A stretch of DNA of 64,000 nucleotides, taken from the NCBI GenBank assembly GCA_949710005.1, contig OX453272.1, positions 35,620,636-35,684,635 of the forward strand, written 5' to 3'. The DNA is from Ricordea florida. Its lineage: Eukaryota; Cnidaria; Anthozoa; Corallimorpharia; Ricordeidae. The notes under the pieces are model-generated. The model had not been told where the DNA came from. It was given only the letters and a program-made list of their open reading frames with translations, and did no database searches. The stretch's first letter is position 1; each line of letters begins with the position of its first letter. Below, piece after piece: positions 42,961 through 57,300 of the stretch. A program made the position numbers and the translations under genes.

Positions 42961-43993
42961 GACCAGAGTCGGCATCGCCCCACTATTTCAAAGGAAAAGG
43001 TTGCGCTTTCGTTCCAGCCTGGCTCACAAAGAACAGCTTACAGAAGCTTTGCTCTGTATTTGAAGGTGTTTTGAAAAATGCTTTTACAACGTTAACGGTT
43101 TATTACTTTTTATTACAATGCATTAACGTCAGTGTTAAAGGAAGGTCTCAATGGAGTGATGACTTTTACGGCTAACGGTTGATATTTTTGACTGTTTTAC
43201 GGCTAACGGTTAATATTTTGGGCTGTTTTACGGCTAGCGGTTTTATAATATTATTTTTTACGGCTAACGGCTAACATTTTTTAATATTTACGCCTAACGG
43301 CTAATTTTTTTGCCCGTTTTACGGATAACGGTTAACCCCATTGAGACCCTCTTAAAAGAGCCCGGGTAAAAGAGATCAATCGTTGGATCGTGCTTTTCGC
43401 CACCTGAAACGGACCTATGATGGGGCATTTGAACTGCTCTTTGGCCCGGGGAGGGGGACATTTGAACAGTCAAAAGCCGGATAAATTCAAATGCCCGGAG
43501 GGGGATGTTGAAGCTTCGAATTGACCGGTATATTACTCCCTGTATTGTACTCCACTATGTCCTATTACTCTAACTTATCACTTTGTTTGATAATCCCATT
43601 TTCTTGTTTTTGTTAATTCAAATCAGAGGGTCTGAATGGGGTTTAGTGTTTCGTGTTATTTGCCCATATTTTATAGTGTTTACTGTTATATTAACCATTT
43701 TTTTAATGTTTTATGCTCTTGAAAAAAATACTGTTTAGTGTTTGAAAGGAGATCCCAAAGTTCTTTTAGCATTTTCAAATTTTATCTGCTCTGCTGGGTG
43801 ATATGTTGTGACAAATGGCAAGACTCTCGTTTGAGTCTTTTTTCTTTGTTGGAGAGCCAACCTTCTGTTCTAGAAGCAGACTCCTGTTAGGGACCTCTCA
43901 ATGAAGTTATTAGGGTATCCTCGCGTTTTGAGGCGTAGTTTGTGTTAACTACTTCTTCTTCGAGTTGTTTTATTCACTAAGGATAAATAATTT
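42961..43993. other. Intergenic, includes TTTTACGGCTAACGG tandem repeat
   Basis: No coding potential seen. At about 43,160-43,345 a repeat of roughly 32 bp built on TTTTACGGCTAACGGTTAAT occurs about six times with variation. A short TCACTTTGTTTGATAATCCC stretch near 43,575 resembles the Penelope tail at 54,375-54,394. The remainder is unassigned. Confidence 0.5.
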
Positions 43994-44877
43994 CTACCTA
44001 CAGCAATAACGGAACAGACTTACTGGAAACCTACTGTAGTAATCTGCTATCAGCAGGTAGTTAGTAGATTGGAACTCAAAAAAGTCGACTCCTAACTTCT
44101 CCCAAGGTCCTTGAGGAACTTCATGGGGCATCAGTGTCTCGCGTTGCTGGCTTCTTGAAAAAATGCGGCACGCTTCACAATCTTGGGCAATCTGAAGTAT
44201 GTCTGTTGTAATCCCTGGCCAAGACACAGCTTCTCGGGCTCTTAACTGCATCTTTTCAATACCAAAGTGACCTTCATGGATCGTTTGGAGAACTTTGTTT
44301 CGCAGTTTCTCAGGAACGATGAGCCGATGTCCCTTGAAAAGTAGACCATTTTCTGCACTAATCTCCTCTCTATACGTCCAATAGTCAGCTAGTAAGGGGT
44401 GGCAGTCTCTCTTTGATTCTGGCCATCCATTTGATACTACTTCCATCAACAAACTGGATGTGGTATCCTCAGCGGTAAAACGTCTGAAATCCGCAATTCT
44501 TGTAGAGTCGGCGGGAATTTCATCTGTGAGCATGTGAACTGGGATGTAATCTTCTTCCACTTCGCTCTCTCTGGTTGGCTGGGGGGACAACCTGGATAGT
44601 GCATCGGCCACTACGTTGTCCTTTCCTTTCAGATAGTCGATGTTGACATCGTACTGTGATAAGCGAAGTAACAATCTCTGTAAACGAGGCGAATTAGACG
44701 CTATAGATTTCTTCCATACGCTGACCAAGGGCTTGTGATCTGTTTGTACAGTCACTGTGTACCCATACACATAATGATGAAATCTTTCAAGAGCAAAAAC
44801 GACACTCAGCAATTCTCGCTCAATATTTGAATAGCGTTGTTCCGTTTCTGTGAGACTTCTTGACGAGTCATTGAAAT
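43994..44877 (-). mobile_element. Ty3/gypsy retrotransposon fragment (RNase H, integrase start)
   Basis: Frame open from about 44,877 to 43,994 on the minus strand. LTETEQRYSNIERELLSVVF is the RT/RNase H junction, VQTDHKPLVSVW and RLQRLLLRLSQYD the RNase H, KGKDNVVADALSRL its end. HEGHFGIEKMQLRAREAV, WPGI and CEACRIFSRSQQ form the integrase H2C2 finger, and LGVDFFEFQSTNYLL the first catalytic strand. It stops shortly afterwards, so the element is truncated on both sides. No LTR found nearby. Confidence 0.85.
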
Positions 44878-47800
44878 TCAGTGCAAAAATTTGAAATTAA
44901 ATTTTTGTATGTATATTACTAACAGGTAATTAAATGATTTCGAGTGCAATTTTGTATAAATAAGCACTCATTAATTTTTCAAAGACTAAAAATTGCACGA
45001 GCCTGTAGGGCTCGTGCATTTTTTTTCAGTCCAAAAATTTGCTTGTGTTTATGTATTCCAAATGGCAGTCGAAACCATGTATTTTATTGCCTACACAGCT
45101 GTGCTTACCAGTCTTCGGTTTCTCAGTCCCTTATTACCTGGCCTATCACCATCGAATACTTTTTTCAACCTGCGTATCAAATCCATTGTTCCCAAATCAC
45201 AACTACGTTCCCTTTTCGTTTCGCACAGGATATCAATTGAATCTAGAGTGTATAAATGACGTAAGCCGATCAAAACTCAAACTAAAAGAACGCACAACGG
45301 GTGGCTTCGTCACGTCTTCCTTCGTCACGCAACGTGCTGACTAGACGTGACTTTCTGTTATGCGACTCATGTAAAGCGTCGAGTGATTTGGCGGACTTGC
45401 GTAGGCGATTTCGTTCAAGGCATAATTTGCTGATTTGTATAATCGTACCTTTAATTACGTAAATTTGCATAGGTATTTGCTACAAGATGGGAAAGTGCAA
45501 AGTTTTGTCTTCGTGTCCAGTGTGTTAATTGAATATGATATGACAACACTGGTTCGGCAGACAGCATTTTCCGAATTTTATGCTGTTGTGTTTGGACGTC
45601 GCCATTGTCTTTACTGCTTCTAAAGACTGAAAACCCAACTTTTGGTAGGTAACTGCCCGTCTTCTTCTTCTGCAATCTCTGTTTAGATCTGCGGGAGGCG
45701 TTTAATTCTCCCACAGGAAGTGTGGCTTTTCACAACTTGAACTAGAAGCCTCTTGCTAAATTCAAAGTCAATTGTTTTTATGAAAGCGGTTTTTTTTTTT
45801 ATCGCACTTTGGTTTATGTGGCGTGAACCGTGATTAATTTAACAACACAACCTAAAAATAACTTTGTGATCGACCAAATACATTGAAGGTTAGTCGTAGA
45901 CTAAGATTTCTCAGATTTTGAAGAATTAGAGAAAGCGTACAGAATGTGCGAGAAGACCCAACGGGTCACAACAGATGTCTGCCTGTGCTTCAGGTATCTC
46001 TGGTTCTTTCTCGAGTTATGACCTCAAAACCTGTGAATCTTTAAGGAGGAAAATATTAACTAACCGTCCTAAACATTTTTACGACTAAAGGTGTAGAACA
46101 CTGATGGTGAAACATGGATATAGTAAAAAGCTGTCAGCGAAAGGGGATTAATGTCAGTTGATTAGCGATACTTGGACAGATTTCGTATTGCCCTTATAGA
46201 CTTAATTTCAGGTTTATTAGACAAGACTTCGTTTCTTAGTTATAAATATAAAGAAGAACATGTGTGTGCTAAACGTTTGAGGATAATGTCCTAATTGGGT
46301 GCCAAAAACTGTACACAAAACAACATCGAAGATTGTTTAACCGCGAAATGTAAACTGATATGATAAAGAGAATTGTGCATGATTAAATTAATCGTTCTAC
46401 AAAGCAGCGTGGTCCGCCCATACAACCGCACATGTTAAGTGATAGGCTGAAAGAATTCAAATCACGACAAACTATAATATTTTACAAGCACCAATTTAGT
46501 TGGAACCCTGTCAGGGAGGATTTTTAGAACAATAGGTCAACAAATAAAGAAACCAAGAATTCAACAACGCAACGACATGAGTGACAGTATGATATTACGC
46601 TGGTTTAGATTATGAAAGTAACTTCAAAAGTTAATTTACGAGCGAATGTTTCGACGCTCCTATCAAGTGATTTCCTCAGGAGAAAAAGGGCCGAGAGATC
46701 ATCTAATGATGCAGTGACAGTAATAATGGCAGTGACCAGTGTATGGACCCCCTGGGGGGGTACTCCCATAAATTTTGGATAGGTGTGTGCTGCCAAGGGT
46801 CTAAGGGGTTTCCATATGACGGGTAAAATTCGTCTGGCGTTAGACAGAGTAAAATCTGTCAAATCTCTCTTGTGAGTGAAAGATGAAGCAAACGAAAATT
46901 GATACCCTGTTTAAGGCCCAAACAAGAAAAATAACACCCTATTCAAGGGAAAAACAAAAACTAAAAATAGCTTGAACTGGTCAACTTTATTTCGTTTTTT
47001 TAAGATTACTGGAAGTTGACATCAAGCATAGTATAGTAGACTAGCTGATACAATTTAGGCACCCTATCTAAAGATCACAGCAGGAACACTATGCTAACAT
47101 GGGCAAAAATGATACCCTATTTAAAGATCAAGAACCTCAAAAACCATACCCTATCCCATGGCACATACCCATATACCCCCCCCCCCCCCCGTATGAACCG
47201 AAGGGCAGTATGGTGGACATAAATGCCATACATTCCCTTTGAATTGAAGTAACCCCCCCCCCCAGCCAAAAAAAAATAATTTCCTGAAAATGAGATTTTT
47301 TCTTACAATGATCGAGTCTTTTATCAAAATAGCTCCCAAAAATGCCTGTTGAAATCCAGCTGTCTTAAAAAAAATGTCAAAACATTTCAGAACAGGGAGG
47401 CCATCTTTAAGAATTTTCATTTTTCTAATCTGATTTTCAGGCTAGATCTCAATGTCACAATTTCATGGAAGCACAATTTTGCTGCTTAATTCAGTTATTA
47501 TCTTATTTTCTACTCGCTGTCGTTTTGTAGCCTTGTCACCAGTTATGACTTTCCCTAACTAGGTCCTAACAGTAAATTTGAAACTTAAATTCAAACAACC
47601 TTTGTATTATCTCAAGATTTTATGTTTTGAGTATCTTGCTCAAATCTGGATTTAAGATAGGGCACACCTGACCAAACATTTCTCTTTCTCTGTGTTTAAC
47701 CCTTTACTCCCTGAGAGTGACCAACATGCATCTTCTCTTAAACATAATACTACAAAGGTAACCATAGAGCTCATGAGAACATGCAATCTGAAAACTTGTA

Positions 47801-48260
47801 TAGGATTTTGTTGATATAACATCAAAATCTCCACGCTGATGTGATGAAAGATGTATTGAGATCAGTTAGAAGAATTAAGATTTTGATCTCAGGGGTTAAA
47901 GGGTTAAAGGTTTGTAATGTAAATTTTCACTTGTAGGCAAGTAGTGTGTATTATAAGTAAAATAATCATCCACGTTTGACCAATGTAATGACTAGTAATA
48001 CCTAAATAATGAAATGATGAATAGTCTGATGGTATTTACTAATGATGATAATGATGATGATAACCATCTTTTTTACCACTATCACTAATATTATTTTTGT
48101 TTGTTATTAATATTTCTTTGTTGAAGTATCTATTTATTGTTTGGTTATTTGATTTTCTCTTTCATTTTTCAAGATGTGGCTTAAATTTGTTGCTCACTTG
48201 TAATGACTCTAGCTGTGATGTAACGCAGTGTATGAGAGACATTGCGTGAATCAAGTGCGG
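44878..48260. other. Intergenic, no gene recognised; dispersed repeat fragments
   Basis: Short frames here have no recognisable family. A GC-rich stem, TTGCACGAGCC..GGCTCGTGCA, lies at about 44,993-45,021. Around 46,735-47,230 is a repeat-like stretch with GGGGGGGTACTCCCATAAAT, several TACCCTATTTAAAGATCA-type phrases and runs of C at 47,176-47,190 and 47,252-47,263. The immediate 5' region of the ANKRD6-like gene (47,906-48,260) shows no obvious TATA box. Confidence 0.4.
47698..47905. mobile_element. MITE-like element with AACCCTTTA ends
   Basis: Begins AACCCTTTACTCCCTGAGA and ends GGGGTTAAAGGGTT, imperfect terminal inverted repeats over about 208 bp, no coding capacity. A related copy lies at 48,887-48,982. 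Confidence 0.55.
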
Positions 48261-48377
48261 ATGTTCAAGAAGAGTAATGCTGGTGATCAGCTTCTTATTG
48301 CAGTCAAGCTCAATAAAATCCCTGACATATCCAGACTGGTTGCTCTGGGTGTTAATGTAGACTCTCGCATAGACAAG
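48261..48377 (+). CDS. ANKRD6-like exon 1 (start codon)
   Basis: 39 codons from ATG, MFKKSNAGDQLL through NVDSRIDK, degenerate first ankyrin unit, followed by GTAAGT. Confidence 0.75.
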
Positions 48378-51300
48378 GTAAGTTAATCAACATGTTACTT
48401 CTTAAGGTTCCACCCCTTCAATTTGGGAACCATAAAAATATGAAACCAACTTGAATTATAGTTAAACAGATTGACAGCATCAAGAAATTACTGATCTTTA
48501 GTTAATTTCACTTCTACAAGATGGGAAAAGAAAAGGGAGAAATAAAATGAATGAATTTAAAAGATATCTCTTTATCTTTGCCTGCTATAAGCTGGTCATC
48601 ATTGTTTTCAGTGGTTTTCAAATCTCTTATATGTCTCCTTGTTGGTCTTCATGAGATCAAATGGTTGCTATAATTATTGTTAGGATACGCAGGTTCTTTT
48701 ATGTGAATTATTGTGCAACCAGATGGTGTCACAAAACTTTAGTCTGCAGGGCACTTGATATTTTTTCCAGGAAAACAAATCATATTTTACATAAAAGTGG
48801 AATATTGTTTCAGTTTCACCTGCAAAGTTGAAGCAATATGGTTTTATCAATGATTTCCCTCTCAATTTATTTTAGAAGTGGATTTTAACCCTTTAATCCC
48901 CAATAGTGTCTATAGATTTTACTCTGGCTAATGCCAGACGATTTTACTTGTCACAGGGAGACCCCTTGGGGCTTAAAGGGTTGTCTCCTTTCAGAATAGA
49001 ATGTCACAGGAAAAATACCAGGTCTCCATTATGGGTAGGATAGGTTGGTTTTAGGGTATTTAAAGAATACGCACATTTTACTCAAATTTTGGATGAGTGA
49101 GACTAGTCCCAAACAGAGGACTTGTTAGGGGGGTTCTTTATGCCACCAGTCTGAGTTACAGAAGCGACTTCTGGTCTAGCTCTGCTTTGGTTCACTTGTG
49201 TGGGGACCTTATGAAAAACATTTGACTTGCACAGCTCACCTCCAGGGAGCTTGCCCACCACGAATGGTTACTGCCCTAACGAATGTTAGAGTATCATCAT
49301 CATCATCATCATTTTCAATGCACGTGAATTCATGAGTGACAATCAAGGATTTTAGCAGTTCGCGTTTCATGGAATGCACTTGAATCTCGATTCTCAGGAT
49401 GGTTTTCAATAAATCACGATTCACAGACAACAAAAATGGTTGATTACAAGGTCATGAAAATAAGCTTGCTCCCCCTCCATAATGGGAATCTGGTGTTTTT
49501 TCCTGTGTATTTGATTTAAATTGATCATGGACAGGCAGCATTAAGATGCACTAGCCAACTCAGACTCTGCTTTTATGACAATTAGGCTAATGAGTACTTA
49601 TTAACTAATTACTTATTAACTTAGTACTTATTATGTAATATTCTAGTCTGTTAATGTCTTTTTTGTACTTGTTTCCTTTTTCTTAGAGTGGGAAGACAGC
49701 CCTCCATTATGCAGCCTTCAAAGGACAGCTGTCTGCAGTTAAAGCACTGATTCAGGCTGGAGCTGACTTGGATATAACAGATGAGGTAAAAAATACAAGT
49801 AATTGTATGGAATATATGTCACTTATGATTCAACTGAAGAAGGCAATGAAATAGAGAGTTTTTTGTGTTTCTTATGTCCCAGATATCATGTACATGGCAT
49901 GTCCCAGGTGAAAATCTTTGCAGTATCTTTGAGGAACTTAAAAGACCCACACAGATCTTCAAAGAAATGCAAAGATCCTCAAAGTCAAGGATCTTTAAAG
50001 GATCCTCAAAGATTTCATGAGGATCTTCACAAGATCTTCTGAAGATCCTGGTAAAGATCCTTATAAAGATCTTTTAAAGATCCTTAAGGATATTGCTAGG
50101 ATCTGTAAAGGATCTTTAGAAGATCTGTAGGATTCCTGCAAAGATCTTCTAGGTACATGCAAGAATCTTCAAGGATCCTCAAGGATCTGGGCAAGGTCGC
50201 TGAGGATCTTGACAAGAATTTTGAAGATCCTTAAAGATCTGTGAGTGTTTTTTTATCAAGATCTTCAAAGATCTGCACAAGGATCTTCATGCAGATCTTC
50301 AAGGATCTTCAAAGATCCTTCAAAGATTTTCACCAGGGGTAAGCTCTGGGGAAAGCACAAGATTGCCCTGAGGATGGGACGTTAGCTCCATACAACCCCA
50401 AACTATGCATACACCTAACACCAGATGAGCTTTGCACTCTCCCCATATTGCACATACACAGTATATAAAATGGTATCCAAATGAAGGAAGGGGCTTACTC
50501 AGCCAGTTTATGAAAAATGGAGATGCCATAAATGTTGCCTCTTTAAGGAAAGAGTTCTCTGGTAAAATCTTAGTTTTTGTACCCATCTTCCCCCCCTCTT
50601 CTTTCCCTCCCCCCCCCCTTGAAAAAAAAGAGAGGTAGAGAAAAGAAAAGAAAAAACCCAAAAGCTCTCTTGCATGTCCCCAAGAATTAATATGTCTTCG
50701 TTTTCCCCTGAGGGTAGTGTTCTCCAATCATACAGGTTTGCAATATTATGGTATTATAGAGTTGCTAATTACATTGCATCAACAGAATGGAGCTACAGCC
50801 CTTCACCGTGCTGTCATTGATGGTCACGAAGATATCGTTAAAACTCTGCTGAAGGCTGGAGCATCTGTTGATAAAACTGATGAGGTGAGTAATTAATCTT
50901 ACCAACTGCATTGCCCAAATCAGAAAGGTTCTTATCATGTTGGAGTGAAATAAAAGTTTCCTGGAGATGTACATCTCCAGGAAACTTTTATTTCACTCCA
51001 ACATGATAAGAACCTTTCTGATTTGGGCAATTGCAAGCTTAGCTGTCACATACCCAGTTCTCCATAGTAGTACCCTAGCTGCCTTAATCGATATATTCCG
51101 TAAATTTCAATAACCACCATTTCAGAATTTCTGTTTTGATCTGTTTTAGAGTGGAAACACAGCAGTTCATGAGTCTGCTTGGAATGGCTACAGCAAATGC
51201 GTGGAGCTTCTAGTTGCAGCAAAATGTAATGTGAATATTCATAACCAGGTGAGTAGTTCTTAATAACTGAATGATACTCGCAGCTATGTATGCATGTAGT

Positions 51301-54300
51301 CAGTGTGGCAGATAAGACCTGAAAAAATTCAGGCTTAAACAGGATTCAAACTCATGACCTAACCAACTGAGCTATCAAGCCAACTGGGAGCTGGTCATTG
51401 GTGAGTCCAAAGTGTCATTACAACTTCACGTCGATTTAAGTGTGTCATTCAGAAATGGTTTAAACTGCTGGCATTTTTACCTTGTGGGCTCGCTTTATTC
51501 CTTTGGGCATTCGCTTCGGAAGCCACCGTTGAGACACCGAAGTGTGTTGAATAAGTTCGGTTTTATTCGTTTGGGAAAAGGTAAGATCTCTTGGATGAAG
51601 ACCTAAAGCGACTTCAAAGGAATGGAACAATAGCGCAATTAAAACGACTTCGAGCGCCGGAACTTGTGAGCGCATCCTTTTGTTCTTGACGTGTGAGTGA
51701 ACACCAAGAAATGTCCGCGGGCATTTCATGCATTTGAGTTTTTCGTGAAATGTTTTGAAGTTTGATTTGTATTTATGAAGATAGAGCATTTTGAGAGCTA
51801 CAAAACGAGATCTTGAATGAGGATTTTTGGTTACTGTAAGCCAAAATTCGACTAATGCGTTATTTATTCGCGTATTGGCGGTTTCGATCTGCAAAGGAAA
51901 CTTTTAGCTTAGACATCCCAGGGGACACGTAGGATGGATTCAGGACTGATTCATCCATGGAGAGATCATTGAATGAATTAAATTCCTTCGCAAAAATGTC
52001 GCTTTTAATATTTTTTGAAAGAAGGGTGGTTTGACAGCTTTTCAAGGAAGTTTGAATGAGGCATTTCAGTCAAGATTCGTCAAAGTGATCTGAGGTCTAA
52101 GCCGCCATGTTGATTTAGTTACCTTCGCGCGAAGCCTTCTTGTTTGGATGTGGGATCCGTAAATAAAGAAGTGTGTTGATAAATTTAACTTTCCTCTTAA
52201 ACGAATCATGCAAGACTTGGATTTGTGATGTTATTGTGAACTCTAAGCGTTCTGAGTTCTTTAGAAAATTATCTACAGCTTGAAGAATATTTTTGGAATT
52301 AGGCGCACCGTGTTTACATATCACGCATTCGATTCGAGATTGCTTGAGATCATTCCGAGATAAGCGCGTGCTTGCTCATAAATCGTAATAATTTGTTTGT
52401 TGCTTTCCATTGCTGTTTATTAGCCGAAACTCTTTTGCCTTTTGTCTCATTAAAGTGCCCACTTAAAGCTCACGAAAGGCAAAGCGGATACGGCATACTT
52501 CGAAATTGCGAGCAGAACCGGACAGAACAGGGACAAGAGGAGTTACATTTGACGCGTGCGGCTTTTGAAATGTCTTAAATGTTATCCGTCACTTAAAAGA
52601 GAAAGATCAGAGGTCTTGACGAGATGAGTTTCGCCAATTCAAGATCTTTGATTCGAGATTTTCGATAGATGCAACCAATTTTAAGCGCGGACCGGCGCGG
52701 GATTTTGTCTTGAAACACAAGGGGAAAATAAACTGATGTGAAATATCAAGAAGGCCATTACCAGAGAAAAAAAAGATAACCCAAGTTTCGAGATAGACAA
52801 TTTGTCTTTGTTTATTTATCTTGCATTGAGTGTGTGTCAAAAGATACTTCAGCTAGCGAGCGGGGTTGTGAATGTTCTTTCAAATGAACATCGGTCGGTC
52901 CGAGCTTCATTCCCTTGAGATGACACACTTATCATGTTACAGAAATGCGAGTTACCTAACCCTAAACTCAGTCAAGCAGCCACTTCCTCTGTTGACCCTG
53001 AGGTTTCAGCATGTTTCATTTAAACAAAAGAATTATATCTCACCTACATCAAAGGGTTTGCGCTATTCGGAAACGAGCCGCATCTTCGGCAATTAATAGT
53101 TATGAATGATTAATGAGTAAGAACAATAGCTTGAATATATGAATACTTAACGACCTCGATTTTCGAGGTTCACACTTAAATCGACGTGAAGTTGTAATGT
53201 ACCTGTAAAGGATGAACAAGTGAATGTAAAGATATGAGAATTTCATATATGTGCACTGCAGTAGAAAGATGACTAGTATTAACCTTATTATTAAGCCCCA
53301 GTGTCAAAATACAGATTCTCCTTACTGGACTCCATACCTGTCAAACAGCATGAGTAGGGAGATTGTGTTACTAGCCGGATATCAACACAGTTCATTTCTG
53401 ATCTTCCCTTGCATTCTCATTACATGGCAGCCTTGATTGATGTCACTTGGAGCCAGGAAGTAACTGAGCAACTTTAGAATACCCTGTCAATTCATTTACA
53501 TGTGTCGGTTTTCTTTTGAAGAACGAGGCATATTACAATGGACTCTATTGTTATTCATGAGTATGTTAATGAAGTGGCGCGGTGTTCGGAAATTTAGCCC
53601 GGCTGTCTCGTACCATGACACTCGGCCATCAGGTGTGAAAATCGTGAGCCACAAAGTCATAACAGTCAATTTGAATGTAATTCAAGATTTGAACCTCGCA
53701 GTATTGACCAATTTTGAGCCGTCACCATTTAGTCTGAAAAAAGAGCAGCTTTGAATGAGCCCACTATTTACCTGTTCCCAGTGCAGTTGGCTGGTTCGGC
53801 TCAATTGGAAGAGCATGGCACTGGTACTAGCGAGGTCGCCGGCTTGAATCTCGTTCCAGCCTCTTTCATGGTAAGTTGCAATTGTTGAAAATGACATCAA
53901 TACCGCGAGGGTCAATCTTTAGTTGCGTCCTAACCGCGTTGCAAAATACATGATTTATTTCATATATACTCAATTTGTTGATTGAATTGTTTTGTGATTT
54001 AGACAGGATATACCAGTCTTCATTTGGCCGCTCAAAATGGTCACTGCAAGACGATACGGGTGTTATTAAATGCAGGGTCGAATCCATTGGCTAAAAACAG
54101 TGTAAGTGAGCCCTAGGATCTGAATAGTAATTCAATATAAGCATAGTTAATGGAGGGAGACTATTAACCATTAACTATGACATAAGTGAACTAATAAATT
54201 GGGATAATCAAACAAGTTGATGAAGTAATTTATACCACCGTAAGGAAAAAAGGAGGTGCTGAGGTTTCGAGCGTTAGCCCTTCGTTAGGGCGAAGGGCTA

Positions 54301-57300
54301 ACACTCGAAACGAACGGCGAACGCTCGAAACGTCATCACCCCCTTTTTACCTTACGGTGGTATAACTTACTTTATCAACTTGTTTGATTATCCCAATTTC
54401 TTGTGTTTCAATTCCCCACCAACGCAGCACCAGTTCCTTTAGAAACTACCCCTACAACACTTATGTGCTAGTTTAAAGACTCTTGTGTTCTTATCTGTTA
54501 GTTTGATAATTATTGTAAGAGCGAAGTTGTATATTGATTATTTATTGAAAAGGTTAGCCAGTTGTCCAGGATACCCCATTGGTCTTTAAAACCATCTTAA
54601 CATAACAGGGCCGTTAAATTGAAGAGTGTTAAAATAAAATTGTGAAAGCGTTGTGGTTAATAGGTCGCACATCAACAAACAAACTTGTGCTTCAATTCCC
54701 CACAGACGCAGCACCAGTTTCTTTTGAAACTCCCCCCCCCCCACCCCCACAATATTTGTAATGCCAACATTGACACGGGGAGGGGAAAGCAAGCGATTTC
54801 CCGATTATGTTACCAGAAAGCAATTTTCCAAAATTATTTAGCAGGGATTCTTTGTTGCGAATCGCATTTCTACCTCGCAATTCGCTTTTTAGCTGTGCAA
54901 GTACTAGTGTGCAAGTACTAGTGTGCAAGTACTAGTGTGCAAGTACTAGTGTGCAAGTACTAGTGTGCAAGTAAGTACCTGCATTTCTGTTTAATCCATA
55001 GTATGGTGACACTCCCTTGCATATAGCAGTGCGATATGGCCACGTGAAGGCTTGTGAAGTTCTCTTTGAGACCAGGATTAACATCTCTGAACAAAATAAT
55101 GTAAGTTAATTGATCCTTAATGAGGCGTGGCGTTGTGTGTTTTTTGCGGCTGGGGATATATCATTACTAGTAGATTTAAACTCTTTGTAGCATAAGAACG
55201 CCTTCGCACACTACTAACAAATCGTTGTTAGGCCACAGAAGGTCGTCGGGGTTGTCGAAGGGTCCCGCCCTGTGATTGGTTGTTCGGTGACGTGGCTCTT
55301 GCAGGAGAGTTTTTTCCTGGGGATAGAGGGGGAAGGTGTAGAAGATAACAGCGGTAAAACGCTGTATTTTACTTTCTGCCTGAATTAACCCTTACCCCCG
55401 GCTCTTTTTTTTTGCGCTACCTTGGCGAATCATTTTGAGTATCCAGCAATCGGAGGTAAGTCTTCGCGGTTTTTGTGGTTACTGGCTTGGGGCCAGTAAC
55501 GCACTATGTCATGGTCTTGTTAGTAAGTCTTGTTTTCAGAAGTGGGAAGTACCTCCGACAGCGTTCCGAAATGGCTCGAGGTTTTGTCGAGTTCTTTTTG
55601 TCGCTGTTTACGAGTGAAAATACTATGTTTGAGAAAAAAATGTTTCTTACAGTTATGAACTGTTAGGATTTCGTCAGATATAAGCATTCCGAATGAAAAG
55701 TAGCAACTTTTACAATCAATATGCCTTCTACGAACCGTCGATGATTCAACACGCCCAGTATTTGGTGAACCCGTTGACCGAACCTGCCGAATGTAAATTG
55801 ATAATTTAAGAGACAAGTTTGCATTTCTAGCTAATATACTTGAACATGTTATTGTTCAAATTATCATGAAAGTTATAGAAAAGTTTATATTTCTAACTTT
55901 ATACTTGTTTCAATGCACGTGTCATTATAAAAATCATAGAAAAGTTTATCTAACTTTATACCCTAACCAGGAGCCCATCACCCGGTGATGGGCTCCTGAC
56001 CCTTACATGTTAATGCATACATTTATTATGAGAATTGAAGACAACTTCATTTTCTAACTTACACTGTAATATATTATTATTCAAATTGTTATGAATGTGA
56101 ACAAGTTAAGAATTTAATTTTTCGCATTATAAGATGCTATTATTCAAATTATTATGGAAATTCAGGATGTCACTGATATTCTATCAATTTAATATTGTTG
56201 GCGCTGTCATTTTCAAATGAAGATATATACATCCTTTGACATGGCTTCTTTTCTCAATGCTTTAATGCCAATTTAATACCAGTAACGGAATCCTTCATCA
56301 TGCAATATCTGTCCAGTATTCAACCAAACAAAGCGACTGGATTAGACGGTTTGTCAGCGCGTCTCCTGAAAATGGCTGCTCCTGCAATCGCAAAACCACT
56401 CGCCAAGATCATCAACCTGTCAATCACCGCGAGGATATTCGCAGTATCATGGAAGCTCGCCAGAGTGACCCCGGTATTCAAAGCTGGTGACTACCTCTGT
56501 GTCGGAAACTATAGGCCCATCAGTGTCCTACCAGTGATATCTAAAGTGGTGGAGCGTCATGTGCACCTTGCAATGTACCGTTTCTTTAATAGTCATGACC
56601 TTTTGTTTAAGCACCAATCTGGCTTCAGACCATTTCACTCGTTTGAGACAACTCTTATTGAACTTGTTGATCATCTGCTAATGAATATGGACAGCGGTTG
56701 CATGACTGGACTGACACTGATTGATTACAGGAAAGCCTTTGATCTTGTCGATCACGATGTCCTACTTCAAAAGCTGCAGGTTTATGGCTTCTCTGACGCG
56801 TGCCTATGTTGGTTCAAGTCATACCTTGAGGGGCGACAACAAAAAGTATGTGTCCAAGGAAAGCTATCGGGCTCTCTGCCAGTAACATCAGGCGTACCAC
56901 AAGGATCAATACTCGGACCACTCCTGTTCATTATTTTCATTAACGACCTACCTCTTCACATGAAAACGACCAGCATGTACATTTACGCCTATGATACGAC
57001 GCAATTCGCAGCAGGCCGTAGCGTGGAAGAAATCAAGACATCGTTGGAGGGAGATCTCGCAGTCATCAGCAAATGAGCGGACGACAACAAAATGGCTCTG
57101 AACACTGAGAAAACAAATGAACACCATGCTAGTATGCAGCCGTTCCAAACATCGGGTGTTGGACGAAAATAATACGTATTTGAATGTATCCATCTCAGGT
57201 AGACCAGTAGAGACTGTCAAAAGTACTAAGTTACTTGGTCTTCACATCGACGATGCCTTAACGTGGTCCATCCATGTTGAAAAGACAAGGGCCAAAGTAT

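Noticed and set aside
45039-45714. Several 60-100 codon frames around 45 kb
   Set aside because: Overlapping on both strands, no family motif, no splice or start context; ordinary non-coding DNA.
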